DNA of 60,861 nt, from contig CAJUBE010000028.1 of assembly GCA_910584725.1 (NCBI GenBank), forward strand, positions 1-60,861. Reading direction: 5' to 3'. The first letter of the stretch is position 1. Each line of letters opens with the position of its first letter. Position numbers and translations under genes: made by a program. The DNA is from an uncultured Lachnospiraceae bacterium. Its GTDB lineage: Bacteria; Bacillota; Clostridia; Lachnospirales; Lachnospiraceae. Shown piece after piece: positions 52,802 to 60,777 of this stretch. The notes beneath the pieces were generated by a model. That model ran no database searches and was not told the origin of the DNA. It saw only the letters and a program-made list of their open reading frames with translations.

Positions 52802-52830
52802 ATAATAACAAACTGCACAGAACTTGTCAA
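52802..52830 (-). promoter_or_regulatory. Sigma-A promoter of the 612-aa protein / zinc-ribbon / GH53 operon
   Basis: On the minus strand TTGACA (52830-52825) and TATTAT (52807-52802) have a 17-bp spacer, about 115 bp ahead of the first start. Confidence 0.8.
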
Positions 52831-52869
52831 CGCATATTTTACCAAATTTTAGAATGCTTGTTACTCCGG

Positions 52870-52997
52870 GTTCCTTTTCACACTGCACCATGCACTTGCT
52901 GCATGGTGTCGGAGCCAGCGCCGGTGCATTCATTGTTGCAATTCACACGGAATAATCGTAAATTGATGCGAAATCTGGCGTACGTGTGAATTGTAAC
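52870..52997. repeat. Dispersed repeat A, copy 3
   Basis: This 128-bp copy has termini GTTCCTTTTCACAC and GTGTGAATTGTAAC and the shared CACCATGCA-CTTGC-TGCATGGTG hairpin. Its right end touches the stop codon of the GH53 lipoprotein gene, and its left side is near the promoter of the following operon. Confidence 0.8.
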
Positions 52998-54496
52998 TAC
53001 TCCGGCATCCCGCTTTGCAGATATCGAAATACCTTGAGGGATTCCAACGGATGACCATAGTAGTCAAACAATGCCTGGTTGTCCCACGACGATCCCCCGT
53101 AATATTTGCCCGCGTCCTTCGGGTCATAGCCGGATGCATAGGAGGATGCCCATCCCGCACCTTTTTCCTCCCACGCTTCCTTATTGGCGGCAAGCGCTTC
53201 GTCCGCATCCGCCGCGCCTTTTTCCCAGACATTGACAGGAATCCAAGCCGGTTCCCAGTAAAAATAGCCAAGCCCCGCGTCTCCCACGGCGGCCACCGCC
53301 GCGCACACATCCCGAATTTCTTCGGCCTGCCCCTGCGCTGTGGCCGGGTACTCCGGCAGAATGTCCGACGCGCCGATGCTGTTGGCCGTGCCATCCCCGT
53401 CTCCCTCCGTATGAGGATAAGAGTTTTCCACCACCAACACATCCTTCCCGTAAGCGTCATTCACCTTTTGCAGCGTGTCCGTCAGATTCTCCATATCGCC
53501 GTGCCAGAAGGGATAGTAAGATACCGCAAAAATATCATAGTCAATTTCCTGCTCTTCCAGTTTCCGGGCCAGCGCCAGCGTGCCGGTCTGATCCGCGATG
53601 TCGGTAAAGTGGACGGCGACCCGTATTTCCCGTCCCCGCTCCTTCGCCACATCTCTGACAGCCCGCGCGCCCGCCTGCAAAAGCGCTCCACGCGAAGGCC
53701 AATCCGTCTCCCCCGCCATGCCGTTGTTGATCTCGTTGCCGATCTGCACCATCCCGACGTCCGCCCCGGCGTCCAGTATTTCTCCGAGGCTTTGCACCGT
53801 ATACGCGTAGAGCGCATCCGCCTTTTCTTCTATTTCCATGCCCTCCCACGCCTTGGGACACATCTGCTTGGAAGGATCCGCCCAAAAGTCGGAATAATGG
53901 TAATCCACCAGAAGCTTCATCTGATACTGCGCCGCCCGCCTGCCAATCTCGGCCGCCGCCACCGTATCGCAGTTGCCGCCGCCATAGCCCTTGCCGTTCT
54001 CGTCGTAAGGGTCATTCCACACGCGCACCCTGATATAGTTTACCCCGTTTTCAAAAAAAGTCTGAAAAATATCCTGCTCCTGTCCCGCTTCGTTAAAATA
54101 AACGACGCCGCTCTCCTCCTCCGCCAGCACACTGGAAATATCCACGCCCCGGATAAAGTCGTCCCTCAGCCCCTCTATCGGCTCGATGTGTATCTCCGCC
54201 GTTTCCTCATCCGCCTCCTCTGCGGCTGTCTGCCCCGCATCGTCCTGTTCCGCGGTCGCCTGCGCCGCATCCGCCTGTCCCGCGGCGGTTTGATCTGCCG
54301 CGTCCTGCACCGCGCTCTCCTGTCCCGGCTCCGGCTGCATTTCTCCCGATACCGCCTGTTTCTCACCGGCCTGCCCTGCTGCCGCCTGCTCCACAGCCGC
54401 AGATTCGTCCCTTGCTCCGCAGCCCGCAAACAAAAGCGCTGCTGCCACTACGCCGATCAGCAGACGCTGTTTTCCCGTTCTCCCTTTTTCTGACAT
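52997..54496 (-). CDS. Arabinogalactan endo-beta-1,4-galactanase (GH53), surface lipoprotein
   Basis: The protein has 499 residues. The lipobox ALLFAGC is followed by a Gln/Ala/Glu/Asp-rich repetitive linker to about 105, so the enzyme is tethered outside the cell. The GH53 barrel starts at FIRGVDISSVL. RVRVWNDPY, VDYHYSDFWADPSKQ, the acid/base in IQIGNEINNGM and the nucleophile in VLVVENSYPH are all present, ending in YFYWEPAWIPV. It probably makes the first cuts in galactan. A GGAGG site precedes the ATG, and palindrome D lies in the leader. It is likely co-transcribed with the Cys/His repeat gene upstream. Confidence 0.93.
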   Translation of the reverse strand: MSEKGRTGKQRLLIGVVAAALLFAGCGARDESAAVEQAAAGQAGEKQAVSGEMQPEPGQESAVQDAADQTAAGQADAAQATAEQDDAGQTAAEEADEETAEIHIEPIEGLRDDFIRGVDISSVLAEEESGVVYFNEAGQEQDIFQTFFENGVNYIRVRVWNDPYDENGKGYGGGNCDTVAAAEIGRRAAQYQMKLLVDYHYSDFWADPSKQMCPKAWEGMEIEEKADALYAYTVQSLGEILDAGADVGMVQIGNEINNGMAGETDWPSRGALLQAGARAVRDVAKERGREIRVAVHFTDIADQTGTLALARKLEEQEIDYDIFAVSYYPFWHGDMENLTDTLQKVNDAYGKDVLVVENSYPHTEGDGDGTANSIGASDILPEYPATAQGQAEEIRDVCAAVAAVGDAGLGYFYWEPAWIPVNVWEKGAADADEALAANKEAWEEKGAGWASSYASGYDPKDAGKYYGGSSWDNQALFDYYGHPLESLKVFRYLQSGMPE

Positions 54497-54519
54497 TTTC
54501 TTTTCCTCCGTTCCGCTTT

Positions 54520-54546
54520 CTGACTCTGCTTATGCGCATAAGCAGA
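54520..54546. repeat. Palindromic repeat D, copy 2
   Basis: CTGCTTATGCGCATAAGCAG lies in the leader of the GH53 lipoprotein gene and is followed on the minus strand by AGTCAGAAAG, as at trpE. The arms differ from copy 1 by paired changes while the flank is conserved. Confidence 0.55.
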
Positions 54547-54605
54547 CGGACAGCAGTATGGATTTCCATAGTGCTGCCCGTTAATGATTGCTGTATCCTG
54601 CTGTC

Positions 54606-55142
54606 TTACGAGTGATGTCTTCCATGATGGCCGCCGTGGTGACCACCGCCGCTCTGTCCCGCATTCTGGTTCGTGCTCTGTCTCACGCAGGAATTGTCGC
54701 AGTAGCCGTTCGCATGATTATACCCGCAATAGCTCTGGTTTCCGTGGGTGTGATGCCCGCTCAATGTGCACCCTTCCACATGGCAGACCCCGACCACGCC
54801 GCAGGAACCGTCGCAATAGCCATGCTCATGGGCATATCCGCAATAGGTCTGACTGTCGTGAAGATGATATCCCGTCTCCGTACACCCTTCCACCGCACAT
54901 ACGCTGACCGCTCCGCAGGAACCGTCACAATAACCTCCCGCATGGTCATATCCACAGTAAGTTGTATTGTCATGTGTGTGCAGCCCGGTTCTCGTACAAC
55001 CCTCCACCGTACACACGGAACATACCGCCTGATTCGCGGCACCTGCCTGACCATGATGTCCGTGAGCCGACACAGGCATAACGACCATTCCGGCCATCAA
55101 TAAGCCCGCCGCCCCATACGCAAACAATCTTTTCATCTGCAC
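54606..55142 (-). CDS. Secreted Cys/His-rich repeat protein
   Basis: The protein has 178 residues from a GTG at 55142 behind GGAGGTGAG; an ATG two codons on is the alternative. A signal peptide (LFAYGAAGLLMAGMVVMPVSA) precedes three 38-residue repeats of the form VC-x-VEGCT-x-TG-x-H-x-HD, then YCGY-x-H, GYCDGSC. Each unit keeps five Cys and three His. The tail is GHHGGHHGRHH-like. This spacing suits metal binding or disulphide-linked small modules. No family was recognised. It shares a promoter with the GH53 lipoprotein gene downstream. Confidence 0.75.
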   Translation of the reverse strand: MQMKRLFAYGAAGLLMAGMVVMPVSAHGHHGQAGAANQAVCSVCTVEGCTRTGLHTHDNTTYCGYDHAGGYCDGSCGAVSVCAVEGCTETGYHLHDSQTYCGYAHEHGYCDGSCGVVGVCHVEGCTLSGHHTHGNQSYCGYNHANGYCDNSCVRQSTNQNAGQSGGGHHGGHHGRHHS

Positions 55143-55172
55143 AAATGCTCACCTCCATCTATTGATACCTTC

Positions 55173-55201
55173 ATCATATAAAGAAGCCTGTGCGTTGTCA
55201 A
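55173..55201 (-). promoter_or_regulatory. Sigma-A promoter of the Cys/His-repeat and GH53 lipoprotein genes
   Basis: On the minus strand TTGACA (55201-55196) and TATGAT (55178-55173) have a 17-bp spacer, 30 bp before the GTG start. Confidence 0.8.
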
Positions 55202-55275
55202 TAGGGATCATAACCAAGCGGACCGGAAATTTCCTTTTACTGTACGAACCGGCGAACATGTCCCATGTATGCTAC

Positions 55276-56283
55276 CTATAGAAACCGCTTCGTCGAATCC
55301 CGCATCCGCACCTCATACCCTAAAAGCGTATGCCGCTCTACCTCTGCCCCTTCTAACATCTGCAGCAGCAGCCCGCACGCCCTTTTCCCCAACGCCTCCA
55401 CGTCAAAGCGGATCGACGTGATGGCCGGAATACGGTTTTCCAGCACGGTGCTGTCGTAAAAGGATACCACCTGCACTTGCTCCGGCACCGCGATCTGTCT
55501 CGTCTGCATGACATTCAGTACACAGCCGCACAAATAATCATCCATGCAAACGATACAGCCGACCTGTTCCCCAAAAAGCCCCTCCACAATTTTTTCCACG
55601 GCTCTGTCGTCCTCCACGTTGAGAAACACCCGTCTGCTGCCGTGCCAATCCGGCCGCTCCCCAAAGGCATCCTCAAATCCAAGCAGGCGGTTTTTCGTAA
55701 CCATATGTTCTTCCCTGCCGCCAATCAACGCAAAGCTCTTTGTGCCGCCGTCCAGCAGCCTTCCCGTCAACTCCCGGCAAGCCCCTCTGTGGTCGTTGTC
55801 AATCTGAACCGCCCCCGCATCTTCGGTACTGCCGATCGCCACAAAGGGTACACCATTTTCCTGCAGATACCGCATGGGCGCGTCGTCCTTAAGCGTCCTT
55901 GTGAGAATTGCCCCGTCAATCTTGCGATTCGTCACCGCCCGCTCAAGCTGTGTGATTTTATCGGCAGTCACCATGGACAGCAGCACGTCGTACCCTGCTT
56001 CGGAGGCAGTCCGGCTAATTCCCATCATGCACTTTTGGAAAAAAGGGAGCTCCACAACCTGATAATCCCCGGGCAGCACCAGTCCCAGATTAAAAGTCTT
56101 GTTCTGCGCAAGGCCTTTCGCCACCACATTCGGGCTGTAATGGTGCGCTTCAATATATGCCTGTACTTTTTTCCGCGTCTCTTCTCCGATCCTGCCCTTT
56201 CCCGACATAGCTCTGGACACAGTGGTCTTCGACACGCCAAGCTCCTGTGCAATATCCGCGATTGTGAGATTTTTGTCTTCCAT
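55276..56283 (-). CDS. LacI family transcriptional regulator
   Basis: The protein has 335 residues. The N-terminal helix-turn-helix reads TIADIAQELGVSKTTVSRAM, followed by the hinge helix HHYSPNVVAKGLA. The rest is a periplasmic-binding-protein-like effector domain (LVLPGDYQVVELPFFQKCMMG, then FALIGG and CIVCMDDYL). Such regulators respond to a sugar and bind CG-centred palindromes. The AAAACGTTTT site before the binding-protein operon is a plausible target. It ends 75 bp upstream of the Cys/His gene promoter and is the likely local regulator of the glycan locus. Confidence 0.93.
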   Translation of the reverse strand: MEDKNLTIADIAQELGVSKTTVSRAMSGKGRIGEETRKKVQAYIEAHHYSPNVVAKGLAQNKTFNLGLVLPGDYQVVELPFFQKCMMGISRTASEAGYDVLLSMVTADKITQLERAVTNRKIDGAILTRTLKDDAPMRYLQENGVPFVAIGSTEDAGAVQIDNDHRGACRELTGRLLDGGTKSFALIGGREEHMVTKNRLLGFEDAFGERPDWHGSRRVFLNVEDDRAVEKIVEGLFGEQVGCIVCMDDYLCGCVLNVMQTRQIAVPEQVQVVSFYDSTVLENRIPAITSIRFDVEALGKRACGLLLQMLEGAEVERHTLLGYEVRMRDSTKRFL

Positions 56284-56508
56284 GGTTCTGCTCCCTTCCC
56301 GTCGGTTACGTCCAGTCGCCTTCCAGCCAAAGTCAAAGGCCCCGTTACCAAAATAAATATTCCGCTGCCTGCGGACACCAGGCGCGCAAGCGGTTGTTCG
56401 ATATTAGATTACCAGATTCCATACAATCGCGCAACCCGATTCGGCCGCCTCCCGGCGCTTTCCCTGTTATAATTCGGCGCTTTCCTGTCATTTTTCCCAA
56501 ACCTCTTG

Positions 56509-56538
56509 TTGTGACGGCATCGAAGAATATGCTATACT
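56509..56538 (+). promoter_or_regulatory. Probable promoter of the leader RNA and MBL gene
   Basis: TTGTGA (56509-56514) and TATACT (56533-56538) have an 18-bp spacer. Transcription from here gives a leader of about 220 nt before the ATG at 56768. Confidence 0.5.
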
Positions 56539-56596
56539 TAATGCATCCCATATTTTTACAACTGAATTGCCTGGAATATATGTAAAGGCTGAGAAG

Positions 56597-56690
56597 AATC
56601 CGGCCTCTTTGCCAAAGGCAAAACTGGAATAGGCCGGATTCAGCAACTAGGATGCCGAAGGCTGAATAGTTACGAAAACACGTCGGCAAA
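56597..56690 (+). ncRNA. Pseudoknot-capable leader RNA, candidate riboswitch
   Basis: AATCCGGCCT (56597-56606) pairs perfectly with AGGCCGGATT (56631-56640) around a TTTGCC-AAA-GGCAAA hairpin. ATTCAGC (56638-56644) pairs with GCTGAAT (56661-56667). Loop bases AACTA (56645) and TGCCGA (56653) can pair with TAGTT (56667) and TCGGCA (56683) downstream. An alternative fold (GGCAAAA, CUGG/CCGG hairpin, AACUA...UAGUU) recalls the c-di-GMP-I layout but lacks its CGCAAAGC core. No known class was assigned. Confidence 0.45.
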
Positions 56691-56767
56691 CTTGCTTATG
56701 CATATTGCGGGCCGTATCTTCTGACATGCAAAGCGATAAAAATACAAGAAAACAGGGGGATTTTACT

Positions 56768-58033
56768 ATGAAAAAAATGACGCAGAGAATCTTACATATG
56801 GTTTTGGCCGCCGCCGTCCTTCTTGGGTGCGCCTTCTCCGCTCCCGTTCCGGCTTTGGCTGCCGGTCCCGATCAGATGGAAGTCCACTTTATGGACGTAG
56901 GGCAGGGGGACGCCACGCTCGTTACCTGCGGCGGCCACGCCATGCTGATCGACGCGGGCGACGACTCCAAAGGCACCGCCATTCAAAATTATCTTCAAAA
57001 GCAAAAGATCACCAAGCTGGATTATCTGGTATTGACTCACCCGGACGCTGACCACATCGGCGGCGCACCCGTGATTATCACAAAATTTGACATCGGAAAG
57101 GTGTTTGTCTCAAACTTTGAGAAAGACAACAAAACCTATCAGAAACTGATTCAGTCGCTGGACGACAAACGGATGAAGTCGCTGACTCCAACGGTCAATT
57201 CCAAATACACGCTGGGAACCGCCGACATCACCATCTTGGCTCCGGGCAAAACCTACGACAATCCCAACGACGCCTCCATCGCCCTGCTTTTAAAAAACGG
57301 AACCCGTTCCTTCCTGTTTACGGGTGATGCCGGCGAAGACGCCGAGAAGGATATTTTAAAGACGGGCATAGATATCTCGGCGGACGTGTATAAGGTCGGC
57401 CATCACGGCAGCAAATACTCGACTTCCAAAGATTTTTTTGAAGCGGTCGATCCCTTTTACGCGGTCATCAGCTGCGGGGAGGGCAATTCTTACGGACATC
57501 CCCACGCGGAGACGCTGAACACGCTCCGCACAAGCGGCGTTATGGTTTATCGGACGGACGAAGCCGGCACAATCATTGCATCCACGGACGGCAAGTCGAT
57601 CTCCTTCAACGTGCCCGCCTCCGAGAGCTGGAAGGCAGGCGAACCGACCGGCGGCAGTACCGCGGCTTCCACGAAATCCACCGCCGGAACGAAAGCCGCC
57701 TCATCACAGACAAAGAAAACAGCTCCGGCCGCGGTGTCGCAAAAGGAAACAACTGCCAACGCCGGACAGAGCACATCGCCTGCGGCATCTGACCAGTCGG
57801 CAGAAGCTGCGCCACAGCCGCCGAAAGAAACTGCGCCCGCCGTGGAGGAAAAACCGCAGGAAAGCGCGCCTGCTGCCACCAGCGAACTGACTTATGTACT
57901 GAACGTCAAAACAAAGAAGTTCCACAGACCGACCTGTCATTCCCTGCCCACCACGAACAGGCAGGACAGTTCGGAAAGCCGGGAAAGCATTATCTCGCAG
58001 GGTTATGAACCCTGCAAGAAATGCAATCCGTGA
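56768..58033 (+). CDS. Secreted ComEC/Rec2-like metallo-beta-lactamase domain protein
   Basis: The protein has 421 residues; the ATG follows AGGGGGA. The signal peptide is MVLAAAVLLGCAFSAPVPALAA. The metallo-hydrolase domain (30-285) shows FMDVGQGDATLV, the metal motif LTHPDADHIGG, FTGDAG and VGHHGSKYS, close to the C-terminal domain of the DNA-uptake protein ComEC. An Ala/Thr/Lys/Pro linker follows. The C-terminal 35 residues (FHRPTCH...EPCKKCNP) form an Ada-like Cys cluster often seen in secreted nucleases. It may degrade DNA outside the cell. It converges with the second chemoreceptor gene. Confidence 0.87.
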   Translation: MKKMTQRILHMVLAAAVLLGCAFSAPVPALAAGPDQMEVHFMDVGQGDATLVTCGGHAMLIDAGDDSKGTAIQNYLQKQKITKLDYLVLTHPDADHIGGAPVIITKFDIGKVFVSNFEKDNKTYQKLIQSLDDKRMKSLTPTVNSKYTLGTADITILAPGKTYDNPNDASIALLLKNGTRSFLFTGDAGEDAEKDILKTGIDISADVYKVGHHGSKYSTSKDFFEAVDPFYAVISCGEGNSYGHPHAETLNTLRTSGVMVYRTDEAGTIIASTDGKSISFNVPASESWKAGEPTGGSTAASTKSTAGTKAASSQTKKTAPAAVSQKETTANAGQSTSPAASDQSAEAAPQPPKETAPAVEEKPQESAPAATSELTYVLNVKTKKFHRPTCHSLPTTNRQDSSESRESIISQGYEPCKKCNP

Positions 58034-58123
58034 AGTTTCTTGCATATTTATGTCCGTTTACACTAACCCTGATAATTCCGCAACGTGGAATCTCAAAATC
58101 CAAAAACGAGCAAGCTCGTTCCA

Positions 58124-58237
58124 GAGAATGCCGCATTTCAGGCATTCTCCTGAGTGAAACGGAGTTGCGAAGCAACTCCTAGAACTTCTTAACGAAGCAG
58201 CCTCTGCTGCTGAGTTTTAGAAGTTCTTTTCACTCTA
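58124..58237. repeat. Structured repeat B, copy 2
   Basis: These 114 bp are identical to 42772-42885, 15 kb away. They contain the GAGAATGCC/GGCATTCTC hairpin, GGAGTTGC-GAA-GCAACTCC, AGAACTTC/GAAGTTCT around GCAGCCTCTGCTGC, and the closing GAGTGAAA/TTTCACTC stem. The copy lies between the convergent MBL and chemoreceptor genes. Confidence 0.85.
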
Positions 58238-58238
58238 A

Positions 58239-58374
58239 CCGCCATGATTCCGCTCTGCGGAATCTCAAATCAATGCGGAGAATGCCCGTATTTTGGGCAT
58301 TCTCCTGTGTGAGACATAGTACTTCTTCGCGAAGCAGCCTTTGCTGCGAGTGATTAGAAGTACTTCTCACACTA
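58239..58374. repeat. Structured repeat B, copy 3, diverged with compensatory changes
   Basis: It starts CCGCCATG like copy 1, followed by ATTCCG/CGGAAT and CTCAAATCAATGCGG. The closing stem is GTGTGAGA/TCTCACAC instead of GAGTGAAA/TTTCACTC. The inner stem is AGTACTTCT/AGAAGTACT instead of AGAACTTCT/AGAAGTTCT. The GGAGTTGC hairpin is missing. Its end overlaps the chemoreceptor stop codon. Confidence 0.8.
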
Positions 58375-60075
58375 TACCCGGTAACTGCTCAATTCGCCGT
58401 TCATTACGGAAATAGCTGAAAATGTGTCTGCTGTCGTGGTCTCGATGCCCTTCATCTCCTCGTCTATGGTGGAAATCAATTCCGAAAGCTGAATAATCTC
58501 CGCGTTGTTTTCCTCGGAGGCCCCGCCAACGGATTCCATGGCCATCCCAATCTTTTGCAGCACCCCCGCATACTCTTCCATATTTTTCAAAAGCTGCTCC
58601 ATGGATGCCCTGATTTCATCGGACTTTTCCGCAAACCCATGGGACAGACCTTCAAACTTCCGGTAATCTCCAGAAATTTCATTCTCCAAAAATTGGAGCA
58701 TCTTATCCGACAGCGCGCCAAGGCCCTGAATCGCCTCCACCACTTCTTTACTCATTTTCTGGATTTCATTGGCGGCTTCGTTGGTGTTGCCCGCAAGTGT
58801 ACCGATCTCTCCCGCAACGACGGCGAAACCTTTTCCTGCTTCCCCTGCCCTTGCCGCCTCAATCGACGCGTTCAGCGCCAAGAGATTGGTCTGCCCGGAA
58901 ATCCCCAGTATCGTCTCCGAAAGCTCCTTGATCCGAAGCACCGCCTCCGCCTTCTTTTTTTCCTCCTGCAGCATCTTTGACATCATCCCGACATTTTTGC
59001 CGATTCCCGCAAAGGAAGTCTGCGCCGTGTCATTCAGCTCTGTTGAGGATTTGTTGATCTCCTGCAGTCCGATCGTATTTCCCGCCACTACCTCAACGAT
59101 GTTCTGGATGTCCTTATATACAAAATCCACCTGTTCGCCCACAGTTCCGACAGACGCCGCAATTTCCTCGGACGCCGCCACCATGGAATGTATGGTGTCG
59201 TTGATGCCTGCCACCTGTGCCGCCGACCCCGATACATGCGTGTTGATATTACTCATCTTTGATTCTATGCTGTCGGTTCCGCCCTTGATCTCCCTGACCG
59301 TATTTGCCGTTTTCTCCAAAAGGCGGTTTAAACTGTTTCCGATCACCTCAAGCTCATCTCCGGATGTGATATTTAACACCTTCGTCAGATCCCCGTCATC
59401 GGATGCCACCTCCAGAATCTTATCGTTTACCTTGATGAAATTGCGGCGCATTCTGACCGCAACCAGAAGCGCCGCAGCCACGGCAAAAAGAAGCGCCGCG
59501 CCCACAGCAAATAAAATATTGCGGATCAGACTGTTTAAGGAAGTCTGTATGGAGGACGCCTCATAATCCACCGCCACAATGCCAAGCACCTTACCGTCAA
59601 ACAATATCGGCGCGTACCCGCTGTAAAAAGTGCCCCACTCATCGGTAAAAGGATCTTTTGTCACGGAAGAGCGTCCCTGCATCGCCTCAAACATGGCTTC
59701 CTGCGCCTCGTAATCCTCCGCGTATTCCCCCGGATCGTCCGGGTCCGTGTCCACCACAAATTGAAAATAGCCCGCATCCTTGGGCATCAATGTGTAAACA
59801 TAGGTAACCGATTCTCCCACCAGAAAGAAACTCAGACTGTCCTTCACCGCAAGAAGCGACGCCTCGTCTCCTTCCATGGCCTTCGCAAAAACCGCTCCGT
59901 CCACGTTTTCCGCGGCAATCACCGCAATTTCCATCACATCGTCCTTACATTTCTTCTGCAGAAAACTGCCCATGTTTGAATAGGCAACACTCCCCACAAT
60001 CAATGCTACGATAATGGCTGATCCTAAAATAAAGAGAAAAAGCTGCGCTGCTATACTGAGTTTTTTTGTCTTCAT
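58372..60075 (-). CDS. Methyl-accepting chemotaxis protein
   Basis: The protein has 567 residues from the ATG behind AGAGGG. The first membrane helix (LFLFILGSAIIVALIVGSVA) leads to an extracytoplasmic Cache-type sensor with YVYTLMPKDAGYFQFVVD and an acidic DTDPDDPGEYAEDYE stretch. The second helix (FAVGAALLFAVAAALLVAV) and HAMP lead to a signalling domain with ILGISGQTNLLALNASIEAARAGE and GFAVVAGEIGTLA. It resembles the acidic-sensor chemoreceptors frequent in Lachnospiraceae; the ligand is unknown. Confidence 0.93.
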   Translation of the reverse strand: MKTKKLSIAAQLFLFILGSAIIVALIVGSVAYSNMGSFLQKKCKDDVMEIAVIAAENVDGAVFAKAMEGDEASLLAVKDSLSFFLVGESVTYVYTLMPKDAGYFQFVVDTDPDDPGEYAEDYEAQEAMFEAMQGRSSVTKDPFTDEWGTFYSGYAPILFDGKVLGIVAVDYEASSIQTSLNSLIRNILFAVGAALLFAVAAALLVAVRMRRNFIKVNDKILEVASDDGDLTKVLNITSGDELEVIGNSLNRLLEKTANTVREIKGGTDSIESKMSNINTHVSGSAAQVAGINDTIHSMVAASEEIAASVGTVGEQVDFVYKDIQNIVEVVAGNTIGLQEINKSSTELNDTAQTSFAGIGKNVGMMSKMLQEEKKKAEAVLRIKELSETILGISGQTNLLALNASIEAARAGEAGKGFAVVAGEIGTLAGNTNEAANEIQKMSKEVVEAIQGLGALSDKMLQFLENEISGDYRKFEGLSHGFAEKSDEIRASMEQLLKNMEEYAGVLQKIGMAMESVGGASEENNAEIIQLSELISTIDEEMKGIETTTADTFSAISVMNGELSSYRV

Positions 60076-60198
60076 ACCCTCTGCCCCCTCCTCCAGTGGA
60101 ACTAACCGCAAAAGTATCTGATTTATTGTAGCGGAAAACAGGGGATAACGGAATATCTGTGGTATACATTGTCGTTTTTCGGGTATACTTTGCGCCTT

Positions 60199-60777
60199 TT
60201 AGTTTACATAACGCAAGGAATGTGAGATGAGATCCCTCTTTTTTACAATTTCCAGAAAGTCCTTTTTTACCTCCTCATATCTGGAGGGATCGCGCAGGAT
60301 TGCCGACGGATGATAGGTCGCGGTCAGCGCGCAGTCCTTCCGGCATGTCCATGTACCGTGCTGTCTGGTAATTTTGAAATCCGGCGAAATAATCCGCTGC
60401 GCGGCGACGCGCCCCAGACATACAATGATCTTCGGCTTTAACAGAAACGTCTCATATTTCAGATAGGGAAAGCACGCCTCCTTTTCCTCCTCCTTGGGAT
60501 CACGGTTTCCGGGCGGATGACATTTCAAAATGTTTGTGATATAGATTTCTTCCCGGCTCAGACCGCAGTCGCACAAAAGGCGGTTCAGAATTTCCCCGGA
60601 ACGCCCCACAAAGGGAATGCCCTGCCGGTCCTCCTGCGTGCCGGGCGCTTCCGCGATCAGCATAATGTCCGCCTCATGGCTGCCGCGTCCCATGACGGGC
60701 AGGTTTCTGGTGTGGGTGAGGGGGCATTGGGTACAGGTGCGTATGTGTTGTTCGATGTTGGACCAGGTGAGGGGCAT
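60199..60777 (-). CDS. Uracil-DNA glycosylase, family 4
   Basis: The protein has 192 residues. It removes uracil from DNA. Family 4 features are the Fe-S cysteines starting CTQCPL near 15, the catalytic motif AEAPGTQEDRQGIPFVGRSG near 43, ITNILKCHPPGNRDP near 80, CLGRVAAQ near 120 and the late TYHPSAILRDP loop. It stands alone at the right end; 60778-60861 contains nothing recognisable. Confidence 0.95.
   Translation of the reverse strand: MPLTWSNIEQHIRTCTQCPLTHTRNLPVMGRGSHEADIMLIAEAPGTQEDRQGIPFVGRSGEILNRLLCDCGLSREEIYITNILKCHPPGNRDPKEEEKEACFPYLKYETFLLKPKIIVCLGRVAAQRIISPDFKITRQHGTWTCRKDCALTATYHPSAILRDPSRYEEVKKDFLEIVKKRDLISHSLRYVN

Noticed and set aside
53015..54493. Long + strand frame (492 codons) opposite the GH53 lipoprotein
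   Set aside because: The GH53 frame carries the catalytic motifs and signal peptide. The antisense translation is Arg/Leu/His-rich with no motif.
56597..56690. Confident call of a c-di-GMP-I riboswitch
   Set aside because: GGCAAAA and a AACUA/UAGUU pairing are reminiscent, but the conserved CGCAAAGC segment and the normal closing stem are missing.
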